A program made the position numbers and the translations under genes. Below, piece by piece: positions 45,357 through 53,817 of a stretch of DNA of 64,000 nt (the stretch's first letter is position 1; each line of letters opens with the position of its first letter). A model generated the notes under the pieces. It saw nothing but the letters and a program-made list of their open reading frames with translations, had not been told where the DNA came from and ran no database searches. Source of the stretch: Hyphomicrobiales bacterium (GTDB lineage: Bacteria; Pseudomonadota; Alphaproteobacteria; Rhizobiales; Rhizobiaceae); the NCBI GenBank assembly GCA_900472295.1, contig UCIA01000007.1, positions 189,686 through 253,685 of the forward strand, given 5' to 3'.

Positions 45357-46738
45357 CCACCAATGTTGGCCAGGCCGCGCCGGGATTTGCTCCGACGAAT
45401 GCTGGAACGAAGCTGTCGGCGCCGAATGACAAAGGCGATGACAAAAGCTTCGGCGAGATGCTGCGCGGTGGTGAGAATTCGACGCCGAAAAGCCAGGGAG
45501 CGACCGAGACCGGTCCGCACAATCCGCGCTGGGCCAAACTCGTCCCGGTTGGTCCGGACAAAAACGAAACCGTACACACCGAGACGGGCAAGACGGCAGC
45601 GAAATCCGCTGCCGGAAAGGCCGCGAAAGATCACGCCGATGGTGGTCCGGACAAAGCATCCGCAGACGCCGAAATGATCGGAGAAGCCGCAGGCACACCG
45701 CCACTCCAGGATCATCTGCCATTGGTGTTGGCGCTGCATGATATCAGACATTTCTCGACGGTCAGGACAGGTGGGAACGGCGCACCAACGAATGAACAGA
45801 CCGGGCAACCGGCGCTCGACGGCGAAGCGGCTTCCGCGCAGACGCCGCCTTTGTCGCTGAAGAAATACCGCGCGGCATCGGGCGTCGAAAACAGCCTCGA
45901 CACGACGCCGCGATCCGAACGGGTCAAGGCCGCCGCGACCCAGGATAAAGGGCAAAAGCTGGACGCGATCGGACCCCAATCCGGCAAGCTGCCGCATCAG
46001 GACGGCGTGACGCTCTCTTTGCCGACGGACCAGACGGCAGGCGACGGCTCCGCGCCTGAGGCAAAGCGGTCCGCGCCAGTGTTGAAGGGCGTCGACGGCG
46101 CTCATTCCACCGCATCATCCACGCCCGGAAAACCGGCTCCGCCCGCCGGGCGCGTCGACATTGTCGCCGAGCAGAACTTCCCGACGCCGGCGCAAAGCCC
46201 GATGAGCCAGACGACTTCGGCTGTGATCGACGCGCTGGCTTCGGACAACGGCTTGCGGCAAGCGGTTTCGACACCCTCTGCGACCGCCCAGGCGGCCGGT
46301 TCTGTTGCCGTTCCGACACATATATTGAAGATCGAACTGCACCCGGCCGAACTCGGCATGGTCACCGCCAGCCTCAGGCTCGCCGGGGAGCAACTTTCGA
46401 TAGAGTTGAAGCCCGAAACCCATGAGGCGTATCGCCGTCTCGCCAGCGATAGCGAGGCCATCATCAAGTCGCTGCGCGGGCTCGGGTTCGACGTCGACAA
46501 GGTCACCATCATGCAACCCTCGATAGCAGCCCATGCGCCAGCGCGCAGTGATGCAAGCAACTCCCAGCCGATGCCGCAAGGCCGCGACCAGTCGGCTTTT
46601 CAGCCCGGGAACTCGAGCGGCAACAATGCAGGTTCGGGCGGTCAGCACTCGGGAAGAAACCGCAATGACGATGCACAGGAATTCGGCCGCCCCAGTGCGC
46701 CTGCTCGCGAGCGCGCTGGCGACGATATGTTTATCTAG
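45353..46738 (+). CDS. fliK: Flagellar hook-length control protein FliK (MotD)
   Basis: A 461-residue exported hook-length regulator, called MotD in early rhizobial work. The long disordered N-terminal part (residues 1-310) is rich in Ala, Pro, Lys and Ser. The C-terminal Flg_hook domain reads ILKIELHPAELGMVTASLRL, followed by GEQLSIELKPETHEAYRRLA and SLRGLGFDVDKVTIMQPS. It overlaps motC by four bases and the following transglycosylase gene by 74 bases. Identification rests on the Flg_hook domain and gene order. Confidence 0.9.
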   Translation: MTTNVGQAAPGFAPTNAGTKLSAPNDKGDDKSFGEMLRGGENSTPKSQGATETGPHNPRWAKLVPVGPDKNETVHTETGKTAAKSAAGKAAKDHADGGPDKASADAEMIGEAAGTPPLQDHLPLVLALHDIRHFSTVRTGGNGAPTNEQTGQPALDGEAASAQTPPLSLKKYRAASGVENSLDTTPRSERVKAAATQDKGQKLDAIGPQSGKLPHQDGVTLSLPTDQTAGDGSAPEAKRSAPVLKGVDGAHSTASSTPGKPAPPAGRVDIVAEQNFPTPAQSPMSQTTSAVIDALASDNGLRQAVSTPSATAQAAGSVAVPTHILKIELHPAELGMVTASLRLAGEQLSIELKPETHEAYRRLASDSEAIIKSLRGLGFDVDKVTIMQPSIAAHAPARSDASNSQPMPQGRDQSAFQPGNSSGNNAGSGGQHSGRNRNDDAQEFGRPSAPARERAGDDMFI

Positions 46739-47258
46739 CCTCATCATCCAGGCCGCCAGCGCCGCGACCAATCCTTGCGAGCCGGAGATCCTGCGCGCCG
46801 CCGACCGCTATGGCGTGCCTGCCGGCATCCTCTATGCCGTCGGCTTGACCGAGACCGGCAAGAAGGGAAGTCTTCAGCCTAATGCATTGAATATAGAGGG
46901 AAAAGCGGTTTTTCCAAGGAGTCGGAGTGAGGCCCTGGCTACCTTCGAAGCAGCTCGGCGCGAGGGCAAGACGCTCATCGATCTAGGCTGCATGCAGATC
47001 AACCATCACTATCACGCCTCACATTTTCGCAGCGTCGACGACATGCTCGACCCGCGCCAGAATGTCGACTACGCCGCACGCTTCCTGGCCAGCCTGCATG
47101 CCCGTCACGTCAGCTGGTCGATGGCTGTCGCCCGCTACCATGCCGGGCCCGACAATGATCCCGCGCAGAAGTTCTATGTCTGCCGCGTCATCGCCAATAT
47201 GGTCGCCACCGGCTTCGGCAAATGGACAGCAAACGCCCGCAGCTTCTGCAACCCATAG
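46665..47258 (+). CDS. Flagellar-cluster lytic transglycosylase
   Basis: About 197 residues. A signal peptide (ending IIQAASA) is followed by an SLT-type transglycosylase domain: ADRYGVPAGILYAVGLTETG with the likely catalytic Glu, then GCMQINHHYHASHF and YAARFLASLHARHVSWSMAV. It would locally open peptidoglycan so the rod can pass, the job of FlgJ-type enzymes, which are otherwise absent here. The ATG at 46665 lies inside the end of fliK and has GGAAG about nine bases upstream; the frame stays open further upstream without similarity. Confidence 0.85.
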   Translation: MTMHRNSAAPVRLLASALATICLSSLIIQAASAATNPCEPEILRAADRYGVPAGILYAVGLTETGKKGSLQPNALNIEGKAVFPRSRSEALATFEAARREGKTLIDLGCMQINHHYHASHFRSVDDMLDPRQNVDYAARFLASLHARHVSWSMAVARYHAGPDNDPAQKFYVCRVIANMVATGFGKWTANARSFCNP

Positions 47259-47356
47259 GCGCATCCGTCTTTCCTGGATGTGCGCAAGCCGCGTGCCCGC
47301 CGATGCCCCGGCGCGTCACCTCTATCGCCAGCCAACGATACAACCTCGTGACTGCC

Positions 47357-47379
47357 GTTATTTCGAAACTCGAAATAAC
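47357..47379. promoter_or_regulatory. Perfect dyad upstream of ftcR, candidate VisNR operator
   Basis: GTTATTTCGA (47357-47366) and its exact complement (47370-47379) flank AAC. It is the strongest inverted repeat in the 221-base ftcR leader, ending 100 bases before the ATG. VisN/VisR are LuxR-type regulators and activate rem/ftcR in Sinorhizobium, and this size fits a LuxR-type site. The match to VisNR is inference. Confidence 0.6.
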
Positions 47380-47479
47380 TCCCAAGAAAATAGCTACAAG
47401 AAATGATGGTTGTTCAGGATTCCCGGCACCGGTTACGCCTCTTCCCACGGGGCAGATGATCTGATTCGGAGGCGGGCCG

Positions 47480-48148
47480 ATGATTGTAATCGTTGACGAG
47501 CGTGAGCTCGTAACTGAGGGATACAATTCACTTTTCGATCGTGAGGGCGTTGCCTGTGCAGGCTTTGCTCCCGGAGAATTCGGCGAGTGGGTGACATCGG
47601 CCGCCGACACCGATTTGAAGTCGGTCCGCGCCTTCCTCATCGGCGACTGCCGCGAAGGCGCCATCTCGCCACGCCAGATCCGCGACCGCACCGGCGCTCC
47701 GGTCATTGCGCTCAGCGAACAGCACTCGCTCGAGAACACGCTGCGGCTGTTCGAGAGCGGCGTCGACGACGTCATTCGCAAGCCGGTCCACATCCGCGAG
47801 ATCCTTGCCCGCATCACCGCCATTCGCCGCCGCGCCCACGAAGACGTCAGCTATACCGAGATCGGCGCCATGCGCATCTTCATGGACGGTCGCGATCCCG
47901 AGATCGACGGCCAGCCGCTACCCTTGCCGCGCCGCGAGCGCCGCATTCTCGAATATCTGGCGAGCAACCGTGGACGCCGCGTCACCAAGACCCAGGTCTT
48001 CAATGCCATCTACGGCATCTTCGACGAAGAGGTCGAGGAGAACGTGGTCGAGAGCCACATCTCCAAATTGCGCAAGAAGCTGCGCGAGAAGCTCGGCCAT
48101 GACCCGATCGATTCCAAGCGCTTCCTCGGCTACCGGCTGGTCTACTGA
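47480..48148 (+). CDS. ftcR: Flagellar two-component-type regulator FtcR (Rem)
   Basis: A 222-residue OmpR-like activator of flagellar structural genes. The receiver domain starts [19 protein letters not shown] and has LIGDCREG at the phosphorylation strand and [14 protein letters not shown] with the conserved Lys101. The usual Asp context is altered (Gly-Asp56-Cys), so phosphorylation may not occur. The winged-helix domain reads [20 protein letters not shown], then [18 protein letters not shown]. No sensor kinase is adjacent. It is the orthologue of Brucella FtcR and Sinorhizobium Rem by position (before flgE) and domain order. Confidence 0.94.
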   Translation: MIVIVDERELVTEGYNSLFDREGVACAGFAPGEFGEWVTSAADTDLKSVRAFLIGDCREGAISPRQIRDRTGAPVIALSEQHSLENTLRLFESGVDDVIRKPVHIREILARITAIRRRAHEDVSYTEIGAMRIFMDGRDPEIDGQPLPLPRRERRILEYLASNRGRRVTKTQVFNAIYGIFDEEVEENVVESHISKLRKKLREKLGHDPIDSKRFLGYRLVY

Positions 48149-48242
48149 TGCCGGTCTGCGCCAGCCTCGCGCAAGACAGAAATCATACCCTCGTGGCCAC
48201 AGCCATGGGCCCAACGATCATGGGCATTGAGGAGACGTTTCG

Positions 48243-49496
48243 ATGAGCCTTTACGGAATGATGCGGACCGGTGTTTCCGGCATGAACGCTCAGGCCAACC
48301 GCCTGTCGACGACAGCCGACAACATCGCCAATTCCGACACCACCGGCTACAAGCGATCCTCGGCCGAGTTTTCCACGCTGATCATGCCGCAAGTCGGCGG
48401 CGCCTATAATTCCGGCGGCGTCAACACCACCATCCGCTCGGCGATCAGCGCCCAGGGCGTGCTGCAATACACGACCTCGGTCTCCGACCTTGCAGTCAAC
48501 GGCAACGGTTTCTTCGTCGTCCAGGATCCCAGCGGCACGCCTTTTCTCACCCGCGCCGGCGCGTTCGTTCCCGATGCCCAGGGCAGGCTGGTCAATGCGG
48601 CCGGCTACCAGCTGATGGCCTACAGCTACGCCAATGGCACGCCGGCGGCGACCGCCAACGGCTTTGAGGGCCTGGTGCCGGTCCAGATCTCCGACCAGGA
48701 AATGACGGCAACGCCGAGCACCACGGGCAACTTCAACGCCAATCTGCCGGCCGGCGCCACGCCGCCCGCCGGTCCGCTGCCGTCGACCAACAGCGCGACC
48801 GCGGAATACACATCGAAATCCTCGATGGTCACCTACGACAATCTCGGCAACAAGAAGCTGCTGGATGTCTATTTCACCAACACCGGCACCGGCACCTGGT
48901 CGGTCTCCGTGTTCGATCAGTCCAAGGCGACGCCCGGCACTTCCTTCCCTTATACGGGTGGCGCGCTGGCCACGACCAACCTGACTTTCGATACCACCAC
49001 CGGCAAGCTCACCGGCGCCGTCGACTCTATTACGATCCCCGTGCCCGGCGGTGCGTCACTCGATCTCGATCTGTCCAAGCTGACCCAGCTCGGCACCGGC
49101 TTCACCGTCTCCGAGGCCAAGGTCAACGGCAACGCTCCCAGCACCATCGAAAAGATCCAGATCGGCGAGGACGGCGTCATCTACGCCCAGTACCAGGATG
49201 GCTCGACCAAGCCGCTGTTCAAGATCCCGCTGGCCGACGTTCAGAGCGCCGACAACCTCACCGCACTGCCCGGCAATGTCTATGCGCAATCCACCGATTC
49301 CGGCACCGTGCGCATCGGCTTTGCCAATGAAGGCAAGCTCGGCAGCATCGTCTCCGGCGCGTTGGAAAACTCCAACGTCGATATCGCCGAGGAATTGACC
49401 AACATGATCGCGGCGCAGCGCAGCTACACCGCGAATTCGAAAGTATTCCAGACCGGTTCCGACCTCATGGACGTCCTTGTCAACCTGAAGAGATAA
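48243..49496 (+). CDS. flgE: Flagellar hook protein FlgE
   Basis: A 417-residue hook subunit. The N-terminal motif is RLSTTADNIANSDTTGYKRS. The central D2 domain has VPVQISDQEMTATPSTTGNF and KSSMVTYDNLGNKKLLDVYF. The C-terminus is ALENSNVDIAEELTNMIAAQ with RSYTANSKVFQTGSDLMDVL. GGAG lies upstream of the ATG. It follows ftcR by 94 bases and may be read from its own FtcR-controlled promoter. Confidence 0.96.
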   Translation: MSLYGMMRTGVSGMNAQANRLSTTADNIANSDTTGYKRSSAEFSTLIMPQVGGAYNSGGVNTTIRSAISAQGVLQYTTSVSDLAVNGNGFFVVQDPSGTPFLTRAGAFVPDAQGRLVNAAGYQLMAYSYANGTPAATANGFEGLVPVQISDQEMTATPSTTGNFNANLPAGATPPAGPLPSTNSATAEYTSKSSMVTYDNLGNKKLLDVYFTNTGTGTWSVSVFDQSKATPGTSFPYTGGALATTNLTFDTTTGKLTGAVDSITIPVPGGASLDLDLSKLTQLGTGFTVSEAKVNGNAPSTIEKIQIGEDGVIYAQYQDGSTKPLFKIPLADVQSADNLTALPGNVYAQSTDSGTVRIGFANEGKLGSIVSGALENSNVDIAEELTNMIAAQRSYTANSKVFQTGSDLMDVLVNLKR

Positions 49497-49550
49497 ACGA
49501 CGGGTGCTAGGGGGATGAACCCAAAACAGAGCGGCGCAGTGCGCGGATTT

Positions 49551-49598
49551 CAAATTCAAGGCCACACCGGCAGACCGGCTCGTGTGGTTTTGAATTGG
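49551..49598 (+). other. Long imperfect hairpin between flgE and flgK
   Basis: Arms 49551-49567 and 49582-49598 pair over 17 positions with three mismatches (core AATTCAA...CCACAC / GTGTGG...TTGAATT) around a CCGG-rich 14-base loop. It is 55 bases past the flgE stop codon and has no T-run. It could be an mRNA processing or stability element that sets flgE versus flgK levels, or a weak terminator. Confidence 0.5.
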
Positions 49599-49672
49599 AG
49601 GTTGCCGAACGCTGACGCCGCCGACAGGGCAGAAACGTCATCCCCTCCCCACTGGCCTCGTGAAAGACCCGC

Positions 49673-51127
49673 ATGTCGCTGACTTCCGCATTGACCATAG
49701 CCCAGCAGTCGCTTCAGACCACGTCGAAGCAGACCAGCGTCCTTTCCCGTAACATCGCCGACGCCAGCAACGCCGACTATGCCCGTCGCACGGCGGTCGT
49801 CGTCAGCACAGCGCCCGGCGCCCGCTCGGTCGAGATCCAGCGCGCCACCAACGCGCTGCTGTTTCGCCAGAACCTCGGCGCGCAGTCAGCGTGGAGCGGC
49901 CAGAGCACGCTTTACAGCGGCATTGACCGGCTCGCCGTTGCCGTCAACGGCGTCGACAATGCCTCCTCCGCCTCGACCGCGATCGGCAAGCTGCAGAACG
50001 CGCTGCAGCTTTATGCTGCCACGCCATCAAACCAGAATCTCGGCTCCAGCGTCATCGACGCGGCCCAGCAGGTGGTGCGCGCGCTGAACGACGGCACCAA
50101 CGCAATCCAGGATTTCCGCACTCAGGCCGATGGCGAGATCGCCACCGCTGTCGACGATCTAAACTCGCTGCTCAGCCAGTTCCAGAACGCCAACAAGGCC
50201 GTCATCTCCGCAACCCGATCGGGCACGGACGCATCCGACGCGCTCGACCAGCGCGACGCATTGCTGAAGAAGATCGCGGACTATGTGCCGGTGTCGACCT
50301 TCACGCGCGGCGACAACGACATGGTCATCACCACCAAGGACGGCACGACGCTGTTCGAGACCATTCCGCGCTCGGTCGCCTTCACGCCGTCGCCGGGCTA
50401 TACGGCCGGCACGCCCGGCAACACCATCTATATCGACAATGTTCCGGTCGGCGCCGGAAGCGGCGGCAACGCCAGCGCCGACGGCAAGCTCGCCGGACTG
50501 CTCACCTTGCGCGACGGCGTCGCCGCGACCATGCAGAGCCAGCTCGACGAAGTTGCGCGCGGCCTCATCACCGCCTTTGCCGAGACAGCACCTTCGCAGC
50601 CCGACCAAACCGGCCTGTTCACCTGGTCCGGGGCGCCGGCCATTCCTGCGGCCGGCACGCTGATCGACGGCCTTGCCGGCTCGATCAAGGTCAACGCCGC
50701 GATGGACCCAAGCGTCGGCGGCAATCCGGTGCTGCTGCGCGACGGCGGCGTCAATGGCGCTGCCTATGTCGCCAACACCGCCGGCAACGCTTCCTATTCG
50801 CAGCTGCTGATCGGCTATGGCGACAAGCTCGACAAGCCGATGCCTTTCGACGCTGCTGCCGGCATCACGGTCACCTCCAGCGTCTCCGACTACGCCGCCA
50901 ATGCCATTGGCTGGTTCGAGGGCCAGCGCCAGCAGGCCTCGAGCAACGCCGACGCCAAGGAGGCATTGGCCGCGCGCACCGCCGAGGCGCTGTCCAACGA
51001 CACCGGCGTCAATGTCGATCAGGAAATGTCGCTGCTGCTCGACCTCGAACACACCTACCAGGCGTCGGCGCGCATGATGAAAACCGTCGACGACATGCTG
51101 TCGGCCCTGCTCGATGCCGTGGGATAA
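49673..51127 (+). CDS. flgK: Hook-filament junction protein FlgK
   Basis: A 484-residue hook-associated protein 1. The N-terminus has the rod-like motif SVLSRNIADASNADYARRTA. The middle contains LQLYAATPSNQNLGSSVIDA and DALDQRDALLKKIADYVPVS, and the C-terminus has GVNVDQEMSLLLDLEHTYQA followed by SARMMKTVDDMLSALLDAVG. It joins hook to filament with FlgL, encoded three bases downstream. Confidence 0.94.
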   Translation: MSLTSALTIAQQSLQTTSKQTSVLSRNIADASNADYARRTAVVVSTAPGARSVEIQRATNALLFRQNLGAQSAWSGQSTLYSGIDRLAVAVNGVDNASSASTAIGKLQNALQLYAATPSNQNLGSSVIDAAQQVVRALNDGTNAIQDFRTQADGEIATAVDDLNSLLSQFQNANKAVISATRSGTDASDALDQRDALLKKIADYVPVSTFTRGDNDMVITTKDGTTLFETIPRSVAFTPSPGYTAGTPGNTIYIDNVPVGAGSGGNASADGKLAGLLTLRDGVAATMQSQLDEVARGLITAFAETAPSQPDQTGLFTWSGAPAIPAAGTLIDGLAGSIKVNAAMDPSVGGNPVLLRDGGVNGAAYVANTAGNASYSQLLIGYGDKLDKPMPFDAAAGITVTSSVSDYAANAIGWFEGQRQQASSNADAKEALAARTAEALSNDTGVNVDQEMSLLLDLEHTYQASARMMKTVDDMLSALLDAVG

Positions 51128-51130
51128 GCC

Positions 51131-52174
51131 ATGAAAGCCACATCCGTCTCCTCAGCCGCTCTTTCCAACGCCGCGCGCTATCAGCAGATGCGCATGCAGG
51201 CCGAACTGGTCAAAGCCACCAAGGAATCGACGACCGGCACGGTTGCCGATGTCGGTCTGGCGCTCGGCGCGCGCACCTCGCAGGCGGTGACCTTCTCGCG
51301 CGATCTCGATCGGCTGAACGTCATCATCGATTCCAATTCGCTGGTCACCGCCCGGCTGTCCTCGACGCAGGACGCGCTTGGCCAGCTCTCCGACACCGCG
51401 CAGAACCTGCTGACCGCGCTGACCGCCGCCGGCAATTCCTCGAGCACCATCACGCAGCAAGCCGGCAAGGCTGCCATGCAGCAGATGACCTCGATCCTCA
51501 ACGCCAGCGTCAACGGCGAATATCTGTTTGCCGGCACCAACACCGACGTCAAGCCGATCGACGACTTCACCGCCGCCGGCTCGCCTGCCAAGGCGGCGTT
51601 CGACGCTTCCTTCACCTCCTATTTCGGCTTTACCCAGAACGATCCGCTCGCCGCCAACATCACCGCCGCCCAGATGGACGGCTTCATCACCAGCAATGTC
51701 GTGCCGCAGTTCATGGGCGCGGGCTGGCAGGCCAACTGGTCGAATGCCACTGACCAGCAGATCGTCAGCCGCATCTCGCTCGGCGAAACCACCCAGACCT
51801 CGGCCAGCGCCAATGACGACAGCATCCGCAAGCTCGCCATGGCTTCGGCCATGGTCACCGGCCTGCTTTCCGGCAACCTCAGCCAGGCGGCGAAGACCAC
51901 CGTTGTCGGCCGCGCCCAGGCTATGGTCGGCGAGGCGCTCGGCGGGCTTGGTCAGCTGCAAGCCGAGACCGGCCTTGCCCAAAAGCGTGTGTCCGACGCC
52001 AGCGACCGTATGAAGACGCAGGTCGATTTGTTCGAACGCCACATTCTCGACCTGGAAGGCGTCGATCCGGCCGAAGCTGCCACCCGCGTCGCGGATCTGA
52101 CGCAGCATATCGAGACGTCCTTCGCGCTGACCGCCCGCCTGCAGCAGATGAGCCTGCTGAACTACCTGACCTGA
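51131..52174 (+). CDS. flgL: Hook-filament junction protein FlgL
   Basis: A 347-residue hook-associated protein 3 with flagellin-like ends. The N-terminus is SSAALSNAARYQQMRMQAEL, the middle GEYLFAGTNTDVKPIDDFTA is typical FlgL, and the C-terminus contains ASDRMKTQVDLFERHILDLE and then GVDPAEAATRVADLTQHIET. It sits between flgK and flaF. Confidence 0.93.
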   Translation: MKATSVSSAALSNAARYQQMRMQAELVKATKESTTGTVADVGLALGARTSQAVTFSRDLDRLNVIIDSNSLVTARLSSTQDALGQLSDTAQNLLTALTAAGNSSSTITQQAGKAAMQQMTSILNASVNGEYLFAGTNTDVKPIDDFTAAGSPAKAAFDASFTSYFGFTQNDPLAANITAAQMDGFITSNVVPQFMGAGWQANWSNATDQQIVSRISLGETTQTSASANDDSIRKLAMASAMVTGLLSGNLSQAAKTTVVGRAQAMVGEALGGLGQLQAETGLAQKRVSDASDRMKTQVDLFERHILDLEGVDPAEAATRVADLTQHIETSFALTARLQQMSLLNYLT

Positions 52175-52204
52175 ACACTCTCAACCGCACGGTAGAGCCA
52201 AACG

Positions 52205-52552
52205 ATGTACCAACTCTCCTACGCCGACATTCAGACCGACTCCGTTGCCGACGCGAAGGATCGCGAGCGGCAGCTGTTGACCCGCTCGATAGAAATGCTC
52301 GCGGCGGCGGCGGCTGTCGGCCACACTTCGATGGAGGCGGTCGAGGCGCTGCACTTCACCAACCGGGTCTGGACGACGTTTGTCGAGGATCTCGGTTCCA
52401 GCGACAATGTCCTGCCCAAGGAGCTGCGTGCCAATCTCATCTCCATCGGCATGTGGCTGCTGCGCGAGACCGAGGACATCCGCCAAGGCCGCACCGACAA
52501 TTTCGAAGGGCTGATCGAAGTGTCCCAGATCATCCGGGACGGCATTCAATGA
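52205..52552 (+). CDS. flaF: Flagellin biosynthesis regulator FlaF
   Basis: A 115-residue soluble helical protein with the FlaF pattern YADIQTDSVADAKDRERQLL, then LHFTNRVWTTFVEDLGSSDN and LISIGMWLLRETEDIRQGR. FlaF is required for flagellin synthesis or export and acts opposite FlbT. It overlaps flbT by four bases (ATGA). Confidence 0.94.
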   Translation: MYQLSYADIQTDSVADAKDRERQLLTRSIEMLAAAAAVGHTSMEAVEALHFTNRVWTTFVEDLGSSDNVLPKELRANLISIGMWLLRETEDIRQGRTDNFEGLIEVSQIIRDGIQ

Positions 52553-52992
52553 CCAACACGCTGAAGATATCGCTGAAGCCGAACGAGAAGATCTACATCA
52601 ACGGCGCCGTCATCCGCGTCGACCGCAAGGTCACCGTCGAATTGATGAACGACGTGCAGTTCCTGCTCGAGAACCACGTTATCCAGGCTGACGACGCCTC
52701 GACGCCGCTGAAGCAGCTCTATTTCATCCTGCAGGTGATGCTGATGAACCCGGCCGGCGCCGCCGAGGCGCGCGCCATGTTCCGCCGCTCGCTGCCTTTG
52801 CTTTTGGCAAGCTTCGAGGACGAGCAGATCAGCGGCGCGCTGAAGCAGATCGACCGCATGGTCGGCGAAGACCATATTTACGAAGCGCTGAAGGCAATCC
52901 GCGCGCTTTATCCGCTCGAGCGACGCGCGCTTGGCGGCAATGACGATGTTCAGGGTGCAAAGCGCCCGCAGGCCATGGGAGCACGATTCTGA
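52549..52992 (+). CDS. flbT: Flagellin mRNA regulator FlbT
   Basis: A 147-residue post-transcriptional repressor that binds flagellin mRNA leaders in Caulobacter and related bacteria. It shows the FlbT signature LKPNEKIYINGAVIRVDRKV, then FLLENHVIQADDASTPLKQL and YFILQVMLMNPAGAAEARAM. The start is fixed by the overlap with flaF, and the stop codon overlaps the flgD start by one base. Likely targets here are the two flagellin transcripts. Confidence 0.95.
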   Translation: MTNTLKISLKPNEKIYINGAVIRVDRKVTVELMNDVQFLLENHVIQADDASTPLKQLYFILQVMLMNPAGAAEARAMFRRSLPLLLASFEDEQISGALKQIDRMVGEDHIYEALKAIRALYPLERRALGGNDDVQGAKRPQAMGARF

Positions 52993-53399
52993 TGAATGTG
53001 GACATGACGACGCAGATTCCAACTGGCGCCAACCAGGCCACGGAGCAGAAATCGAAGACAGCGGTCGACTACCAGTCGTTCCTGAAACTGCTGATCGCCG
53101 AGATGAAGAACCAGGATCCGACGAAGCCGATGGATTCGACGCAGTATGTCGCCCAGCTCGCCACCTTCTCGCAGGTCGAGCAATCGGTGCAGACCAACAC
53201 CAAGCTCGACCAGATCATGCAGTCCTCGGCACTGTCCCAGGCGGACGCGCTGATCGGCCGCTCGATCACCTCGGCCGACGGCAAGACGACGGGTGTCGTG
53301 GCCTCCGTCAAGCTTGCCAGCAACGGCCTGATCGCAGTGCTGCAGAACGGCACCGAAGTGCCGGTCGGCGCCGGCGTTTCGATAAAGCCGGCCGCTTAG
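52992..53399 (+). CDS. flgD: Hook cap protein FlgD (short form)
   Basis: A 135-residue hook scaffolding protein that caps the growing hook and lets FlgE assemble. The conserved N-terminal segment YQSFLKLLIAEMKNQDPTKP with MDSTQYVAQLATFSQVEQSV is clear. The C-terminal FLG-D immunoglobulin-like part of enterobacterial FlgD is reduced, as in other rhizobia. Its start overlaps the flbT stop codon (TGATG). Confidence 0.93.
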   Translation: MNVDMTTQIPTGANQATEQKSKTAVDYQSFLKLLIAEMKNQDPTKPMDSTQYVAQLATFSQVEQSVQTNTKLDQIMQSSALSQADALIGRSITSADGKTTGVVASVKLASNGLIAVLQNGTEVPVGAGVSIKPAA

Positions 53400-53424
53400 G
53401 CCGGTTCCGTAGAGGCGCGCTCCT

Positions 53425-53691
53425 ATGAACGAGGCCGATGCACTCGACATCGTCCAGTACGCGGTGTGGACGGTGCTTGTCGCTTCGGCGCCGGTGGTGC
53501 TGGTCGCCATGGCGGTCGGCATCGGCATCGCGCTGATCCAGGCCCTGACCCAGATCCAGGAAATCACCCTCACCTTCGTGCCTAAGATCGTCGCCATAAT
53601 GCTGGTCGTGGCGCTGACCGGTCCGTTCATCGGCAGTCAGATCTCGGCCTTCACCAACGTCATCTTCGAGCGCATCCAGAACGGATTCTAG
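53425..53691 (+). CDS. fliQ: Flagellar export-gate protein FliQ
   Basis: An 88-residue inner-membrane protein with two membrane helices (VWTVLVASAPVVLVAMAVGI and KIVAIMLVVALTGPFIGSQI) and the connecting family motif GIALIQALTQIQEITLTFVP. It forms the export gate with FliP and FliR. It is the last flagellar gene of the window; flhA, which often follows in rhizobia, is absent. Confidence 0.95.
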   Translation: MNEADALDIVQYAVWTVLVASAPVVLVAMAVGIGIALIQALTQIQEITLTFVPKIVAIMLVVALTGPFIGSQISAFTNVIFERIQNGF

Positions 53692-53693
53692 AA

Positions 53694-53736
53694 GCAATTC
53701 CAGGAAAAGTGCGTAGCGCTTTCCCTGAGGAATTGC
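53694..53736. repeat. Mosaic palindromic intergenic repeat, copy B
   Basis: A 43-base imperfect palindrome bounded by GCAATTCC and GGAATTGC with inner GGAAAAG / CTTTCC pairing and core AAGTGCGTAGCG. It lies directly behind the fliQ stop codon. Its outer arms match the copy at 57951. Confidence 0.75.
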
Positions 53737-53817
53737 GGAACAACGAGACACGCTTGCAGCCTGCTTGGTTCCGGCTAGATTGCGAACCATGACCCAGGCA
53801 ACACCGACCGGCAGGCC

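Noticed and set aside
46533-46664. Upstream extension of the transglycosylase reading frame into fliK
   Set aside because: The signal peptide and ribosome binding site support a start at 46665; the extension is Arg-rich shadow coding.
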